Part shown: positions 53,414-63,035 of the stretch, piece by piece
Numbering within the stretch: the first letter of the stretch is position 1
How the letters are laid out: every line of letters starts with the position of its first letter
From: Thalassospira lucentensis
GTDB taxonomy: Bacteria > Pseudomonadota > Alphaproteobacteria > Rhodospirillales > Thalassospiraceae
Direction: 5' to 3'
Assembly: GCF_011806425.1 (NCBI RefSeq)
Contig: NZ_JAATOV010000001.1
Location: forward strand, 1,054,001 to 1,118,000
Length of the DNA: 64,000 nucleotides
Notes under the pieces: generated by a model
Seen by the model: only the letters and a program-made list of their open reading frames with translations
Databases searched by the model: none
Told to the model about the DNA's origin: nothing
Made by a program: the position numbers and the translations under genes

Positions 53414-54478
53414 TTAGTATTTGCGGTTCAAAAAATCGATGATCAGTTTGGTTGCTTGTTGGTGAACCTCTTGGCGCACATTTTCCTGCGGCGCGTCCCC
53501 GTCTAGGCAAATGATGCCGTCACCGGGCACGTCGTTTTCAAGGATGGGAATTGCGCCGGGTTTGCATTGGGGCAGGAAACTGAAATGTCCGGCTTGATCA
53601 ATCACATGAACATCGGTTGATGGACCCGGAAGGTGCTTATTCAGGTAACCGGTTTCAAGCGCGTGGGGTACTTTGGGGTTCGGGCTGCCCGCTGCAATCA
53701 AAAGAACCGGGATATCGATTTTTGCCAGGCTTTCGGGGGTAAAGCCGCGCGCCAATCCAAGATCAATGCTGACCACCTTGGAAACCGTTGGTTCACGGCC
53801 CGATTGGGCAAGTGATTTTTGATCGGACGCGGTTTCACCGACGCCAAAATCGACAACCATATCGCAGGCCGCAAGTTCAGGATGGGTGGCGCAATCATCC
53901 AGCATGCGTTTGGCATTCATCCGCGCCCCTGCAACTTCCAATGCTGTCCATCCGCCCAATGAATGGCCGATGACAGCAATATCGTCCGCTTTGATCAGGG
54001 ATGCCCACGCGGGATTGGTGGTTAAAGCACTAATCACCTGATGGATGTCCTGCGGGCGTTTCCAAAGCATGCGGCCTTCTTTGGGTTGCATGTCGCGGCT
54101 GGTGGTGCCGGGATGGTTGATCGCCACAACAATGCGCCCTTGGCGCACAAGTTCCGTGGCCAGCCAACCCTGGTTGCGCCAATTGCCACTTAGTCCGTGC
54201 GATAGAACGACCAAGGGATGGTGCCCCGCCAACGGAGTGGCATTGGGACGGACGTCTTCGCCAAAGAACACAATGTTGTCGGCAATTTTTTGTGTGGGTT
54301 GGTCATCCTGCGATGGATACCAGATGCCGCCTTTTAGGGTGCGTTGATCAGGATTTTCTGCCGATAGTGACAGGGGTTTAAACCCGACGTCGCTGGCAGA
54401 TGCCGCACCCGACAGTAAGGTGATTACGGGGATGACGAAAAACAGAAGCATAAAGTGGGTCACATCAAGACCTTTCAT
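53414..54478 (-). CDS. Exported alpha/beta hydrolase
   Basis: 354 residues from ATG 54478, giving a signal peptide HFMLLFFVIPVITLLSGAASA; neither this nor Met 54451 has a clear ribosome site, and the open frame upstream lacks family sequence. Oxyanion HGLSG (94-98), nucleophile elbow GHSLGG with Ser173, and IDQAGHFSF with the probable catalytic His near the C-terminus. Resembles platelet-activating-factor-acetylhydrolase/dienelactone-hydrolase type esterases, acting in the periplasm or outside. CysCys pairs (CATHPELAAC, LPQCKPG, IICLDG) may form disulfides. Substrate unknown. Confidence 0.82.
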   Translation of the reverse strand: MKGLDVTHFMLLFFVIPVITLLSGAASASDVGFKPLSLSAENPDQRTLKGGIWYPSQDDQPTQKIADNIVFFGEDVRPNATPLAGHHPLVVLSHGLSGNWRNQGWLATELVRQGRIVVAINHPGTTSRDMQPKEGRMLWKRPQDIHQVISALTTNPAWASLIKADDIAVIGHSLGGWTALEVAGARMNAKRMLDDCATHPELAACDMVVDFGVGETASDQKSLAQSGREPTVSKVVSIDLGLARGFTPESLAKIDIPVLLIAAGSPNPKVPHALETGYLNKHLPGPSTDVHVIDQAGHFSFLPQCKPGAIPILENDVPGDGIICLDGDAPQENVRQEVHQQATKLIIDFLNRKY

Positions 54479-54560
54479 GAGGAATAAATCGACTGTTTGA
54501 TCAATGACCCGGTTGATCGCGTTTGGCGTCCTAAAACCCGTTTTAGGACGTTTGGGACAA

Positions 54561-54598
54561 AAAAATACCCCCGCCAATGATAGGGCAGAGGTATTTTT
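54561..54598 (-). terminator. Intrinsic terminator after UspA gene (minus strand)
   Basis: AAAAATACC / GGTATTTTT arms with a 20-base partly paired centre; on the minus strand it ends in a T-run. 36 bases past the uspA stop. Confidence 0.65.
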
Positions 54599-54633
54599 AA
54601 TCTTACCATTCCGAAATTCGGATCTGGACCGGA

Positions 54634-55488
54634 TTAGCGGAACATCATCACCGGTACATGGCACGAACGGACCATTTCGGTGGTGGTGCTGCCGATGATC
54701 AGGCTGCGGATACGCGAATGGCCATAGGCGCCCATGACCAGAAGGCCGATATTGTCCGCTTCGATCCGGTCCTTAATGACGTCTTCGGGCTCACCCTTGG
54801 CAAATTGGGCATCGACGCTATAGCCGCCTTTGCGCAAGATGTCGGCGGCATCATCAAGTTTTTTCTGCATGCCCTCGGTTGGTTTACCAACACACAGCAA
54901 GGTGCAAGGCAACCCGGTAAACAGCTTACCTTCGGCAATGTGGCGCACGGCTTTCATGGCACTTTCGCCGCCATCAAACGCGATCAGGAACTTCTCGATC
55001 GGCTTAAACGCGCGCGACGCGACAAGAACCGGTTTCTTTGCCGCACGCACCACGCGTTCAAGGTTTGATCCCAAATGCAATTTGGCAAAGTCTGCCGCTT
55101 CGCCGCGCTTGCCCACCACGATCAAATCGGCATCGCCTTCGAACTCGGCAATGGATTCAATCAGGTCGCCATGGCGCAGTTTGGTACCAACGGTGGTCAA
55201 GCCAGCTTCTTCAAGACCGGCTTTGGCATCTTCAAGCAGCAAACGGCCGCGTTTTACGTCAAGCTTGGCTTTTTGCTCGTCAAGGTCGGACAGTTCTTTG
55301 AGCAACGCCGAACGCGCGCCAAGTTTAAGATTGCCACTAAGGTCAGCACGTTCCGAACCAACCCCGCGTCGGCCAAGAACATGCATCAAATCGACGGATG
55401 CGTTTGTGCGCTCAGCAACCCAGCGTGTCAGATCCGCCACGCTTTGCGAATAGCCAGACCCGTCAATCAGTGCGATCAGATGTGTCAT
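54634..55488 (-). CDS. Double-domain universal stress protein
   Basis: 284 residues, two UspA domains in tandem. Both carry the ATP-binding pattern G-x2-G-x(9/10)-G-S: VGKRGEAADFAKLHLGSN in the first and MGAYGHSRIRSLIIGST in the second, so ATP-binding type. The gene is 17 bases after a SulP transporter gene on the same strand, a common pairing in which the Usp may regulate the carrier. Cytoplasmic. Confidence 0.92.
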   Translation of the reverse strand: MTHLIALIDGSGYSQSVADLTRWVAERTNASVDLMHVLGRRGVGSERADLSGNLKLGARSALLKELSDLDEQKAKLDVKRGRLLLEDAKAGLEEAGLTTVGTKLRHGDLIESIAEFEGDADLIVVGKRGEAADFAKLHLGSNLERVVRAAKKPVLVASRAFKPIEKFLIAFDGGESAMKAVRHIAEGKLFTGLPCTLLCVGKPTEGMQKKLDDAADILRKGGYSVDAQFAKGEPEDVIKDRIEADNIGLLVMGAYGHSRIRSLIIGSTTTEMVRSCHVPVMMFR

Positions 55489-55505
55489 GGATCGTTCCCT
55501 TATCC

Positions 55506-56996
55506 CTAGTGGCCCATCAGGCGATCAAGCGCGCCGGGCTTATCATGGATGGCCAGTTTATCGACAATTGTCTCGCTGGCTTCATTGAGACCGATCAATT
55601 CGACTTCGGCCCCTTCGCGACGGAACTTCAATACGACCATATCAAGGGCAGCAACACTTGAAATGTCCCAGATATGTGCGTGGGTGACGTCAATCGTGAC
55701 TTTATCAAGTGCTTCGCGGAAATCAAAAGCGTCCGAGAAGTTTTCAACCGACGCAAAGAAGATCTGACCGCGGACTTCGTAAGTCCGATGGTTGCCATTG
55801 CGGCTCAGCGTGCTGGTAACCCGGAAAATCTGCGAGATTTTCCAAGCAAAGAAAATACCCGACAGCAGAACACCCACCAAAACCCCGATCGCCAGATTGT
55901 GCGTGCCAACCACGGTAATCACGGTGGCAAGCATCACAATCGACGAACTGCGCGGATGGTGCTTAAGGTCCTTGATCGACGACCAGCTAAATGTCCCGAT
56001 CGATACCATGATCATGATGGCAACAAGGGCCGGCATCGGAATGATGGCCACCAGATCGCCCAGAACCACAATCAGGATCAAAAGGAAAATACCCGCAAGG
56101 AAGGTCGACAAACGGCCACGCCCGCCCGATTTGACGTTGATCACGGACTGACCAATCATCGCACAGCCCGCCATGCCGCCGATAAAACCGGTAAAGAAGT
56201 TGGCAATGCCTTGGCCGTAACATTCGCGCGTACGGTTGGACGATGTATCGGTCAACTCGTCGACGATCTGTGCGGTCATCAGGCTTTCCAACAGACCGAC
56301 AGCCGCAACACCCGCCGAATAAGGCAGAATGATCAGAAGTGTTTCAAGGTTCAGCGGAATGTTCGGCAGATAAAACGCCGGGAAGGCATCAGGCAGCGCG
56401 CCCATATCACCAACCGTGCGCACATCGGCATGAATGGCCACCGACACAAAGGTCAGAACCACAATGCACACCAGTGGCGACGGAATGATTTTGGTAATGC
56501 GTGGGAACAGATAAATAATGCCAAGCCCGCCTGCGACCATCACATAGGTCATAAAGCTGACATTGGTCAGTTCGGGCAATTGCGCCATAAAGATCAAAAT
56601 CGCCAGCGCGTTAACAAACCCGGTCATCACCGATTTGGACACAAACGTCATCAGATTGCCCAGACGCAGCACACCGGCAATCATTTGCAGCACACCGGCC
56701 AAAACCGTTGCGGCCAGCAAGTAATCAAGTCCGTGATCGCGGACAAGCGCGCCCATCAGAACAGCCGTGGCCGCAGTCGCCGCCGAAATCATGCCCGGAC
56801 GCCCGCCAAAGATCGCGGTGATCACAGCGATTGAGAAGGACGCATAAAGCCCGACTTTGGGATCAACCCCGGCAATGATCGAAAAGGCGATGGCCTCTGG
56901 AATAAGGGCCAGTGCAACAACAAGGCCCGAAAGCACATCGCCGCGAATATTGCCAAGCCATTCAGCCCGCAAACGCGGTAGAAAATCGCTGTTCAC
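55506..56996 (-). CDS. SulP-family anion transporter with STAS domain
   Basis: 496 residues from GTG 56996, which has CGGAGA eight bases upstream; a longer frame to GTG 57032 has no ribosome site. About 12-14 membrane segments with [35 protein letters not shown] (SulP signature), [43 protein letters not shown], then a C-terminal STAS domain (about 395-490, [26 protein letters not shown]). Could carry sulfate, bicarbonate or a dicarboxylate; sequence alone does not decide. Operon with the Usp gene. Confidence 0.93.
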   Translation of the reverse strand: MNSDFLPRLRAEWLGNIRGDVLSGLVVALALIPEAIAFSIIAGVDPKVGLYASFSIAVITAIFGGRPGMISAATAATAVLMGALVRDHGLDYLLAATVLAGVLQMIAGVLRLGNLMTFVSKSVMTGFVNALAILIFMAQLPELTNVSFMTYVMVAGGLGIIYLFPRITKIIPSPLVCIVVLTFVSVAIHADVRTVGDMGALPDAFPAFYLPNIPLNLETLLIILPYSAGVAAVGLLESLMTAQIVDELTDTSSNRTRECYGQGIANFFTGFIGGMAGCAMIGQSVINVKSGGRGRLSTFLAGIFLLILIVVLGDLVAIIPMPALVAIMIMVSIGTFSWSSIKDLKHHPRSSSIVMLATVITVVGTHNLAIGVLVGVLLSGIFFAWKISQIFRVTSTLSRNGNHRTYEVRGQIFFASVENFSDAFDFREALDKVTIDVTHAHIWDISSVAALDMVVLKFRREGAEVELIGLNEASETIVDKLAIHDKPGALDRLMGH

Positions 56997-57242
56997 AGAA
57001 AATCTCCGTATCCGTAAGCCCACTGTTTTCACGGGGGTGTCCGCGGGGCTGGAATGTCATCAGGGGGTAGATGCAAAACCCGTCAGCCAAGATCATCATC
57101 GGCGACTAGGTGTTGTTACCGTCCTTACGTGCGTGGTGCTGCATGGCAGCAGGCTGTACCTATACCAATTTGAACATAAGCACAACCGCGAGGACCTGCG
57201 CAGTATTGCCGGTTTCATCTGTTCAAACCGGGGCATAAACGA

Positions 57243-57270
57243 AAAAACCCGCCGACAATGCGGCGGGTTT
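57243..57270 (-). terminator. Intrinsic terminator after acs (minus strand)
   Basis: Perfect 10-pair stem AAACCCGCCG / CGGCGGGTTT, six-base loop, A-run on the left which reads as T-run on the minus strand, 48 bases past the acs stop. The remaining gap to the SulP start (56997-57242) should hold the sulP-usp promoter; nothing else seen. Confidence 0.85.
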
Positions 57271-57317
57271 TGCAGGCCATTTGGCCAAAGTTTTGGGTTG
57301 AAAACCTATCAGGTACC

Positions 57318-59261
57318 TTAGCGGTTCTGACGGTTATCAATCAGGTCATCGACAACGCCCGGATCGGCAAGGGTCGATGTGTCGCCCAGCTGATCATATT
57401 CGTTGGCGGCAATTTTACGCAGGATACGGCGCATGATTTTGCCCGAACGGGTTTTTGGCAGGCCCGGCGACCATTGCAGGTAATCGGGGCTGGCAATTGG
57501 GCCGATTTCCTTGCGGACCCATTTGATCAGTTCCATCCGAAGTTCTTCGGTCGGTTCCTCGTCAGCATTCAGCGTCACATAAGCATAGATGCCCTGACCC
57601 TTAATGTCATGGGGAACACCCACCACGGCGGCCTCGGCCACTTTGGAATGGGCGACAAGCGCGCTTTCAACTTCGGCGGTACCCATGCGGTGACCCGAAA
57701 CGTTGATCACGTCATCAACACGGCCCGTGATCCAGTAATAACCATCTTCATCCCGACGTGCGCCATCACCGGTCGTATAGACGTTGGCAAAGGTGCTGAA
57801 ATAGGTCTGGATAAAGCGTTCATGATCGCCGTAAACCGTGCGCATCTGACCCGGCCAGCTATCCTTGATCACAAGATTGCCATCGGTGGCCCCGTCAAGT
57901 TCCTTGCCCTCGTTATCCAAAAGGGCCGGTTCAACGCCAAAGAACGGCAAGGTTGCCGAACCCGGTTTCAGGTCGGTCGCCCCTGGAAGCGGTGAAATCA
58001 GGATGCCGCCGGTCTCGGTTTGCCACCATGTATCAACAATCGGGCAGGTGCCCTTGCCGACATGCTGGTTATACCATTCCCATGCTTCTGGGTTGATCGG
58101 CTCGCCCACGGAACCAAGGATACGAAGCGACGACAGGTCGGCCTTGTTGACCCAGCTTTCGCCTTCGCGCATCAGGGCACGGATCGCGGTCGGTGCGGTA
58201 TAGAAAATGTTGACCTTGTGCTTTTCACAAACCTGCCAGAAACGCGATGCGTCTGGATAGCTTGGCACACCTTCAAACATAAGGGTCGTGGCACCATTGG
58301 CCAGCGGTCCATAAACGATATAGCTGTGACCGGTCACCCAACCGACATCGGCGGTGCACCAGTAAATATCGCCTTCATGGTAATCAAAGACATATTGGTG
58401 GGTCATCGATGCATAAACGAGATACCCGCCAGAGGTATGCAAAACGCCCTTTGGCTTGCCGGTTGAACCCGATGTGTACAGCACAAACAGCGGGTCTTCG
58501 GCATTGACTTCGGTCGGCGGGCAATCGGGGGACGCGGCGTCGCAAACTTCGTGATACCAAACGTCGCGCGCATCGTTCCATGCAACGTCTTTGCCGGTGC
58601 GTTTAACCACAACCAGCTTTTCAACCGATTTGACACCCGGATGTGACAGCGCTTCGTCGGCATTGCGTTTAAGCGGGATCGCCCGCCCGCCGCGCAGACC
58701 TTCGTCAGACGTAATCACGACTTTCGCGCCGCAATCTTCAACACGTCCAGCAAGCGCCTCGGGCGAGAATCCGCCAAACACGATGGAGTGGATTGCACCG
58801 ATGCGCGCACAGGCCAACATGGCAACGGCGGCTTCGGGGATCATCGGCAGATAAATGACAACGCGATCACCCTTGCCAACGCCCATGGATTTAAGCGCAT
58901 TGGCAAATCGGCAGGTGCGCTCATGCAGGTCGCGATAGGTGATGTTTTCGGAAACATTGGGATCATCACCTTCGAAGATGATGGCCGTTTGATCACCGCG
59001 TTTTTCCAGATGACGGTCAAGACAGTTGGCCGAAACGTTCAGCGTGCCATCTTCGTACCATTTGATGTAAAGGTCTTTGGCGTCATAGCTGACATTTTTG
59101 ACGGTGGAATACGGCTTCATCCAGTCAATGCGCTTGCCATGTTCGCCCCAGAAACCTTCCGGGTCCTCAATCGACTGTTTGTACATCGCGTCATATTTTG
59201 TTTTGTCGATCAGGGCATTTTTCGCGATGTCGTCGGGGACGGGATAAACGTTCGCAGACAT
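57318..59261 (-). CDS. acs: Acetyl-CoA synthetase
   Basis: Activates acetate to acetyl-CoA through acetyl-AMP. 647 residues, full length. P-loop [83 protein letters not shown] and C-terminal [17 protein letters not shown], whose Lys is the site of regulatory acetylation in Acs enzymes. Monocistronic, with its own terminator and a long upstream region. Confidence 0.97.
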   Translation of the reverse strand: MSANVYPVPDDIAKNALIDKTKYDAMYKQSIEDPEGFWGEHGKRIDWMKPYSTVKNVSYDAKDLYIKWYEDGTLNVSANCLDRHLEKRGDQTAIIFEGDDPNVSENITYRDLHERTCRFANALKSMGVGKGDRVVIYLPMIPEAAVAMLACARIGAIHSIVFGGFSPEALAGRVEDCGAKVVITSDEGLRGGRAIPLKRNADEALSHPGVKSVEKLVVVKRTGKDVAWNDARDVWYHEVCDAASPDCPPTEVNAEDPLFVLYTSGSTGKPKGVLHTSGGYLVYASMTHQYVFDYHEGDIYWCTADVGWVTGHSYIVYGPLANGATTLMFEGVPSYPDASRFWQVCEKHKVNIFYTAPTAIRALMREGESWVNKADLSSLRILGSVGEPINPEAWEWYNQHVGKGTCPIVDTWWQTETGGILISPLPGATDLKPGSATLPFFGVEPALLDNEGKELDGATDGNLVIKDSWPGQMRTVYGDHERFIQTYFSTFANVYTTGDGARRDEDGYYWITGRVDDVINVSGHRMGTAEVESALVAHSKVAEAAVVGVPHDIKGQGIYAYVTLNADEEPTEELRMELIKWVRKEIGPIASPDYLQWSPGLPKTRSGKIMRRILRKIAANEYDQLGDTSTLADPGVVDDLIDNRQNR

Positions 59262-59807
59262 ATGTGGCCTCTTGTTCGTTTCCTGTTGTCTGTACGTTCG
59301 TATCGAACACCCGCCCGCTTAAGATTTGGTGGCTTGGGCCGATACGATATTCCGGTGCGGTTCAGGGTCAGACCCTTTGCGGATATGGCCGTTCCATAAC
59401 GGCCCATGAGCATGGCAAACCTGATCCTGTCGCTTAGCGCCCTATGCTAGTGCGCCGAGGGTCTTGATGGAATACAACTTAAGACGGGGGCAAAATGCCA
59501 AACGAACGGCAGATTGCTTTTTCAAGATCCATCTTATCGCTGCCCGGGTTGCCTGTTTTGGGATGCGGCGGTGGGGACCCGTGCGGCAGAGAATGCTGTA
59601 TCCGCGATATGTTATTGAAATGTAGTTCCAATTTCCAACATCGCCAGTTCCAACTGCACAAAAGAATTCGGTAATTTTAGGGCGCACTGGCGTGGTGTGT
59701 TTTGGAATTGACCGAATAAAACAGATGCAAAGACGCCAGGTGGCTCTTAAATACTCGCGCAATTGACCCAATCCACTTTGTTTTAAAACATCATCAAAGG
59801 CCCGAAC
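59262..59807. other. Gap between acs and MurI-like gene
   Basis: 546 bases with divergent promoters expected. A perfect small hairpin GGCCGTT-CCAT-AACGGCC is at 59387-59404 without T-tract. A 52-codon frame at 59467-59625 on the plus strand has a GAGGG ribosome-like site but no recognisable product (separate entry). No other structure seen. Confidence 0.55.
59467..59625 (+). CDS. Possible 52-residue small protein
   Basis: ATG 59467 with GAGGG five bases upstream, ending TAG 59623-59625. Product MEYNLRRGQNAKRTADCFFK... is basic with a short hydrophobic centre (IHLIAARVACFGM). No family recognised; frames this short arise by chance in a 546-base gap, so this is only a candidate. Confidence 0.2.
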   Translation: MEYNLRRGQNAKRTADCFFKIHLIAARVACFGMRRWGPVRQRMLYPRYVIEM

Positions 59808-60602
59808 ATGACCCAAACCGATCTGATTTCGCCGGTGGCGGTTTTTGATGCCGGCATCGGAAGCTATTCGATTGTTGCGCGGATTCGTGAAAAATGGCCC
59901 CAAAAAGACATCGTCTATTTGGCCGACCGTGCGAGCTTTCCGTATGGGCGCAAAGATTCGGACGAACTTGGGCAAGTGATGTTGCGGACCATCCATTTTT
60001 TGGAAGGCTATCATCCAGCGAGTATCGTCATTGCGTCCAATGCCCCGTCGATCATGGTACTTGAAACGATCCGCAACAAAGTGAAGACGCCACTTGCAGG
60101 TGTGACACCGCCGCTTGCCGAAGCGATTGAAAAGTCCAAGACAGGGCATGTTGCCATCATGGGGGTTCAGTCGTTGGTGGAAAGCGTGATGTTTGCCGAT
60201 TTCATTGCCCCCTTTGCGGGGCAAGCAACGGTTTCCGGCCTTAATGCGTCACCCGCGATTGATCATGTTGAAAATGGCGATTTCCTGTTTAAGCCAGATG
60301 TGACTCAGGCAACGGTTGATCGACTGGTGTCAGAAATCCGGGCTGCCGATCCGTTGATCGATGTGCTGACACTTTCCAGCACTCACTTGCCATGGTTGCG
60401 CGACTATTTTGAACGTGCCGCGCCAGATTGCATTTTCCTTGATCCGGCAGATGCCATGGTCGAACAGCTTGATATTGGTCCGATGGGACATGGAAAGATC
60501 CATGCGATTGCGACCGAGGCGCCTGGCTATGAGATTGCTGAATTTGAGCGGATGCTTGCGCGTATTGGTGTTGATCTGACCCTTGAAAAAGTAAGCTTTT
60601 AA
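59808..60602 (+). CDS. Aspartate/glutamate racemase family protein lacking both catalytic Cys
   Basis: 264 residues, MurI-like: VAVFDAGIGSYSI (normally FDSGVGG), VYLADRASFPYGRKDSDEL, and both active-site regions by position. However the first catalytic Cys (CNTAS) is Ser77 in IASNAPS, and the second (GCTHYP) is Ser191 in LSSTHLP. MurI racemises glutamate through two thiols, so this protein is unlikely to do that chemistry; it might bind a ligand, act on another substrate or regulate gyrase as some MurI proteins do. Monocistronic, divergent from acs. A true murI should exist elsewhere in the genome. Confidence 0.8.
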   Translation: MTQTDLISPVAVFDAGIGSYSIVARIREKWPQKDIVYLADRASFPYGRKDSDELGQVMLRTIHFLEGYHPASIVIASNAPSIMVLETIRNKVKTPLAGVTPPLAEAIEKSKTGHVAIMGVQSLVESVMFADFIAPFAGQATVSGLNASPAIDHVENGDFLFKPDVTQATVDRLVSEIRAADPLIDVLTLSSTHLPWLRDYFERAAPDCIFLDPADAMVEQLDIGPMGHGKIHAIATEAPGYEIAEFERMLARIGVDLTLEKVSF

Positions 60603-60737
60603 AATCTGATTTTTGGGGATCTCCTTAACATCGGGGGGATCCCTTTTGATTGTTCTGCCAAGTGTCTGGTCTGTTGTCTGGATTTAAGAGAACAAAACAG
60701 ATACAACGATACCAATTGATATCAAACGGTGGGAATT

Positions 60738-62267
60738 ATGGATCCGATTTCTCTTGCAGCGGGCGCCATTGCGGCGTTGGTCGTCGCACTGATTTTTAGT
60801 GTGCTGATGGTCAAACGAACCAAAGAAGCCGCGATGGCCGAGGCAGAGTCGCGGACAGCCTTGCTTAATGCGCAACTCGAACAGGCCGATGTGACCCGGC
60901 GTGAACTGGCGTCTGAATTGGCTGTGATGCGTGACAAGCTTTCCGATGCTGCCGAAAAACGTGCGATTGCCGAAACAACGGCCCAGCGCGTGCCGTCGCT
61001 TGAGGCCGAGATGAAAGAACTGCGTACGGTTCTCGATCATTGGCGCGAAAAGGGGTCGGAACTTGAAACCGCGTTGGAAAAAGAACGCGAAGCCGCGGCT
61101 GAAAAGCTTGCGATGCTTGAAGATGCCAAAACCAAGCTGCTTGATAGCTTTAAGGCCCTGTCGTCCGATGCGCTTAAGGTCAATAATGACGAGTTCATGA
61201 AGCTGGCGCGCGAAAACTTTTCACGCCTGCAAGAAGGTGCCAAAGGCGACCTTGAAAAACGTCAGCAGGCAATTGACGGCATGGTTAAGCCGATCCGTGA
61301 ACGGCTTGAAGCATTTGATACCAAGGTCAACGAGCTTGAGAAAAACCGCAAGGAAGCCTACGGCGAATTGCGTGAGCAGGTCGGGACTTTGGTTCAATCG
61401 CAAACCAAGCTGACCAAGGAAACCCAAACACTAAGCTCCGCATTGCGGTCCAGTTCGTCAGTATCAGGCAAATGGGGTGAATTGCAGCTGCGCCGGATTG
61501 TTGAACTGGCCGGGATGCTTAAGCATTGCGACTTTGATGAACAGGTTCATTTCAATACCGACGAAGGCGTTCAGAAACCCGATATGGTCATTCACCTCCC
61601 CGGTGGAAAGAATATCGTGGTCGATGCCAAGGCCCCAACATCGGCCTATCTTGAGGCGATTGACGAAAAATACGACGATGACCGCCGCGAAGCCTTGATG
61701 GGCACCTATGTGACCAACGTGCGCAAAGTAATCGCGGAGCTTTCGAAAAAATCCTATTGGAAGTCGGTAGATAGCCCGGAATTTGTCGTGCTGTTCCTGC
61801 CCGGTGAAAGCTTCTTTTCCGCCGCCCTTGAGCGGGACCCGCGCCTGATCGAGGATAGCTTCCGCGATGGGGTTATTTTGGCGACCCCGACCACCTTGCT
61901 CGGCTTGCTTAAGGCTGTTTCATATGGCTGGCGTCAAGAAGCCTTGGCCGAAAGTGCCCGCGATATTAGTGAAATCGGTTTGCAGCTTTATGATCGTTTG
62001 GCGGTCCTTGCCAAGCATTTCTCATCGATGGGCAAATCGCTTGAAAGCACGGTTAAGCATTATAACAAAACGCTTGGCTCGCTTGAGGGGTCGGTTCTTG
62101 TTTCAGCACGCAAACTAAAAGAAAAGCACATCGTTGCTGATGATCGCATGATCGAAGAACCCGCCGCGTCCGAAACCCATGTACGCGAAATCACCAAGAT
62201 GGAGCTGTTGGGCGGCCCGGAAGACGCAAGCGGCGCTGAAATTGGCGACGAAACCACCAAGGATTAA
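60738..62267 (+). CDS. rmuC: DNA recombination protein RmuC
   Basis: 509 residues from ATG 60738 (GGTGG upstream; an in-frame GTG at 60729 is less likely). One N-terminal membrane helix (about 5-25), long coiled coil (about 30-240), then the RmuC nuclease-like core: SVSGKWGELQLRRIVELAGM, DMVIHLPGGKNIVVDAKAPTSAYLEA, FVVLFLPGESFFSAALE and ILATPTTLLGLLKAVSYGWRQE. RmuC limits inversions at short inverted repeats and has roles in genome stability and anti-phage defence. Own transcript. Confidence 0.95.
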   Translation: MDPISLAAGAIAALVVALIFSVLMVKRTKEAAMAEAESRTALLNAQLEQADVTRRELASELAVMRDKLSDAAEKRAIAETTAQRVPSLEAEMKELRTVLDHWREKGSELETALEKEREAAAEKLAMLEDAKTKLLDSFKALSSDALKVNNDEFMKLARENFSRLQEGAKGDLEKRQQAIDGMVKPIRERLEAFDTKVNELEKNRKEAYGELREQVGTLVQSQTKLTKETQTLSSALRSSSSVSGKWGELQLRRIVELAGMLKHCDFDEQVHFNTDEGVQKPDMVIHLPGGKNIVVDAKAPTSAYLEAIDEKYDDDRREALMGTYVTNVRKVIAELSKKSYWKSVDSPEFVVLFLPGESFFSAALERDPRLIEDSFRDGVILATPTTLLGLLKAVSYGWRQEALAESARDISEIGLQLYDRLAVLAKHFSSMGKSLESTVKHYNKTLGSLEGSVLVSARKLKEKHIVADDRMIEEPAASETHVREITKMELLGGPEDASGAEIGDETTKD

Positions 62268-62455
62268 GCGCGAAACGGGCGCTAAAAACGCCCCAAACCA
62301 CGTTTGCCCATACATAATGTGGGACGGCTGATCAGATGGTTTGGGGCAGTTTGCTTGACTTGAGGTTGGGGAAACCTTATCTCGAAGCGCGAAATTCGCT
62401 ATAATCGTAAGATCAACACCGTTTTAAAAACTGCTCGAAATCGGATCAAAGACCC

Positions 62456-62974
62456 ATGGCCCTGCGTGAAATTCTTATTATTCCAGACCCGCGCCTTAAG
62501 AAAGAGTGCGACCCGGTCGAAGAGGTGAATGATGAGATCAGAGAGCTTCTTAACGACATGCTTGAAACCATGTATGCCGCGCCGGGCATCGGTTTGGCCG
62601 CACCACAGATTGGTGTGATGAAACGCGTGATCGTTTTGGATGTTTCCGATGACAAGGAAAAGCCAGAGCCGCTTAAAATGGTCAATCCGGAAATCATCTG
62701 GGAGTCCGAGGATACCTCGGTCTATCAGGAAGGTTGCCTGTCGATCCCAGAGCAATATGCAGATGTTGAGCGCCCGATTGAAGTGGGTGTGCGCTATCTT
62801 GATGAAAACGGTAAAGAGCAGGAAATCGAAGCTGATGGGTTGCTGTCGACCTGCATCCAGCATGAAGTCGATCACCTTGATGGTATTCTGTTCACCGATT
62901 ATCTGAGCGCGCTAAAACGCAATATGATCCTGAAAAAGGTTCAGAAGCTTCAGAAAAGCAAAAAGTCTGCCTGA
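62456..62974 (+). CDS. def: Peptide deformylase
   Basis: Removes the formyl group from nascent N-terminal Met using a metal ion. 172 residues with all three motifs: GIGLAAPQIG, EGCLSIP (Cys ligand) and QHEVDHLDGILF (two His and the catalytic Glu). Standard length. fmt and the usual truA/dapE neighbours do not follow here; the next gene is convergent. Confidence 0.96.
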   Translation: MALREILIIPDPRLKKECDPVEEVNDEIRELLNDMLETMYAAPGIGLAAPQIGVMKRVIVLDVSDDKEKPEPLKMVNPEIIWESEDTSVYQEGCLSIPEQYADVERPIEVGVRYLDENGKEQEIEADGLLSTCIQHEVDHLDGILFTDYLSALKRNMILKKVQKLQKSKKSA

Positions 62975-63005
62975 CACCATCTGTCAGATGTCGCTACATG
63001 TTACG

Positions 63006-63035
63006 AAGGGCCGGGTTTCCGGCCCTTTTATTTTG
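63006..63035. terminator. Intrinsic terminator between def and DUF429 gene
   Basis: Perfect 9-pair stem AAGGGCCGG / CCGGCCCTT with a GTTT loop and T-rich tail TTATTTTG for the def direction. It touches the stop of the minus-strand gene, so may serve both. Confidence 0.85.

Noticed and set aside
55674..56834. Plus-strand open frame of 386 codons opposite sulP
   Set aside because: His/Asn/Arg-rich antisense shadow of a certain membrane transporter; no family character.
59387..59404. Small hairpin between acs and MurI-like gene as an RNA gene or riboswitch
   Set aside because: Only seven pairs, no conserved motif recognised and no terminator after it.
62268..62455. GGGCGCTAAAAACGCCC hairpin after rmuC as a terminator
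   Set aside because: Short stem, no T-run on the plus strand; not supportable as a terminator.
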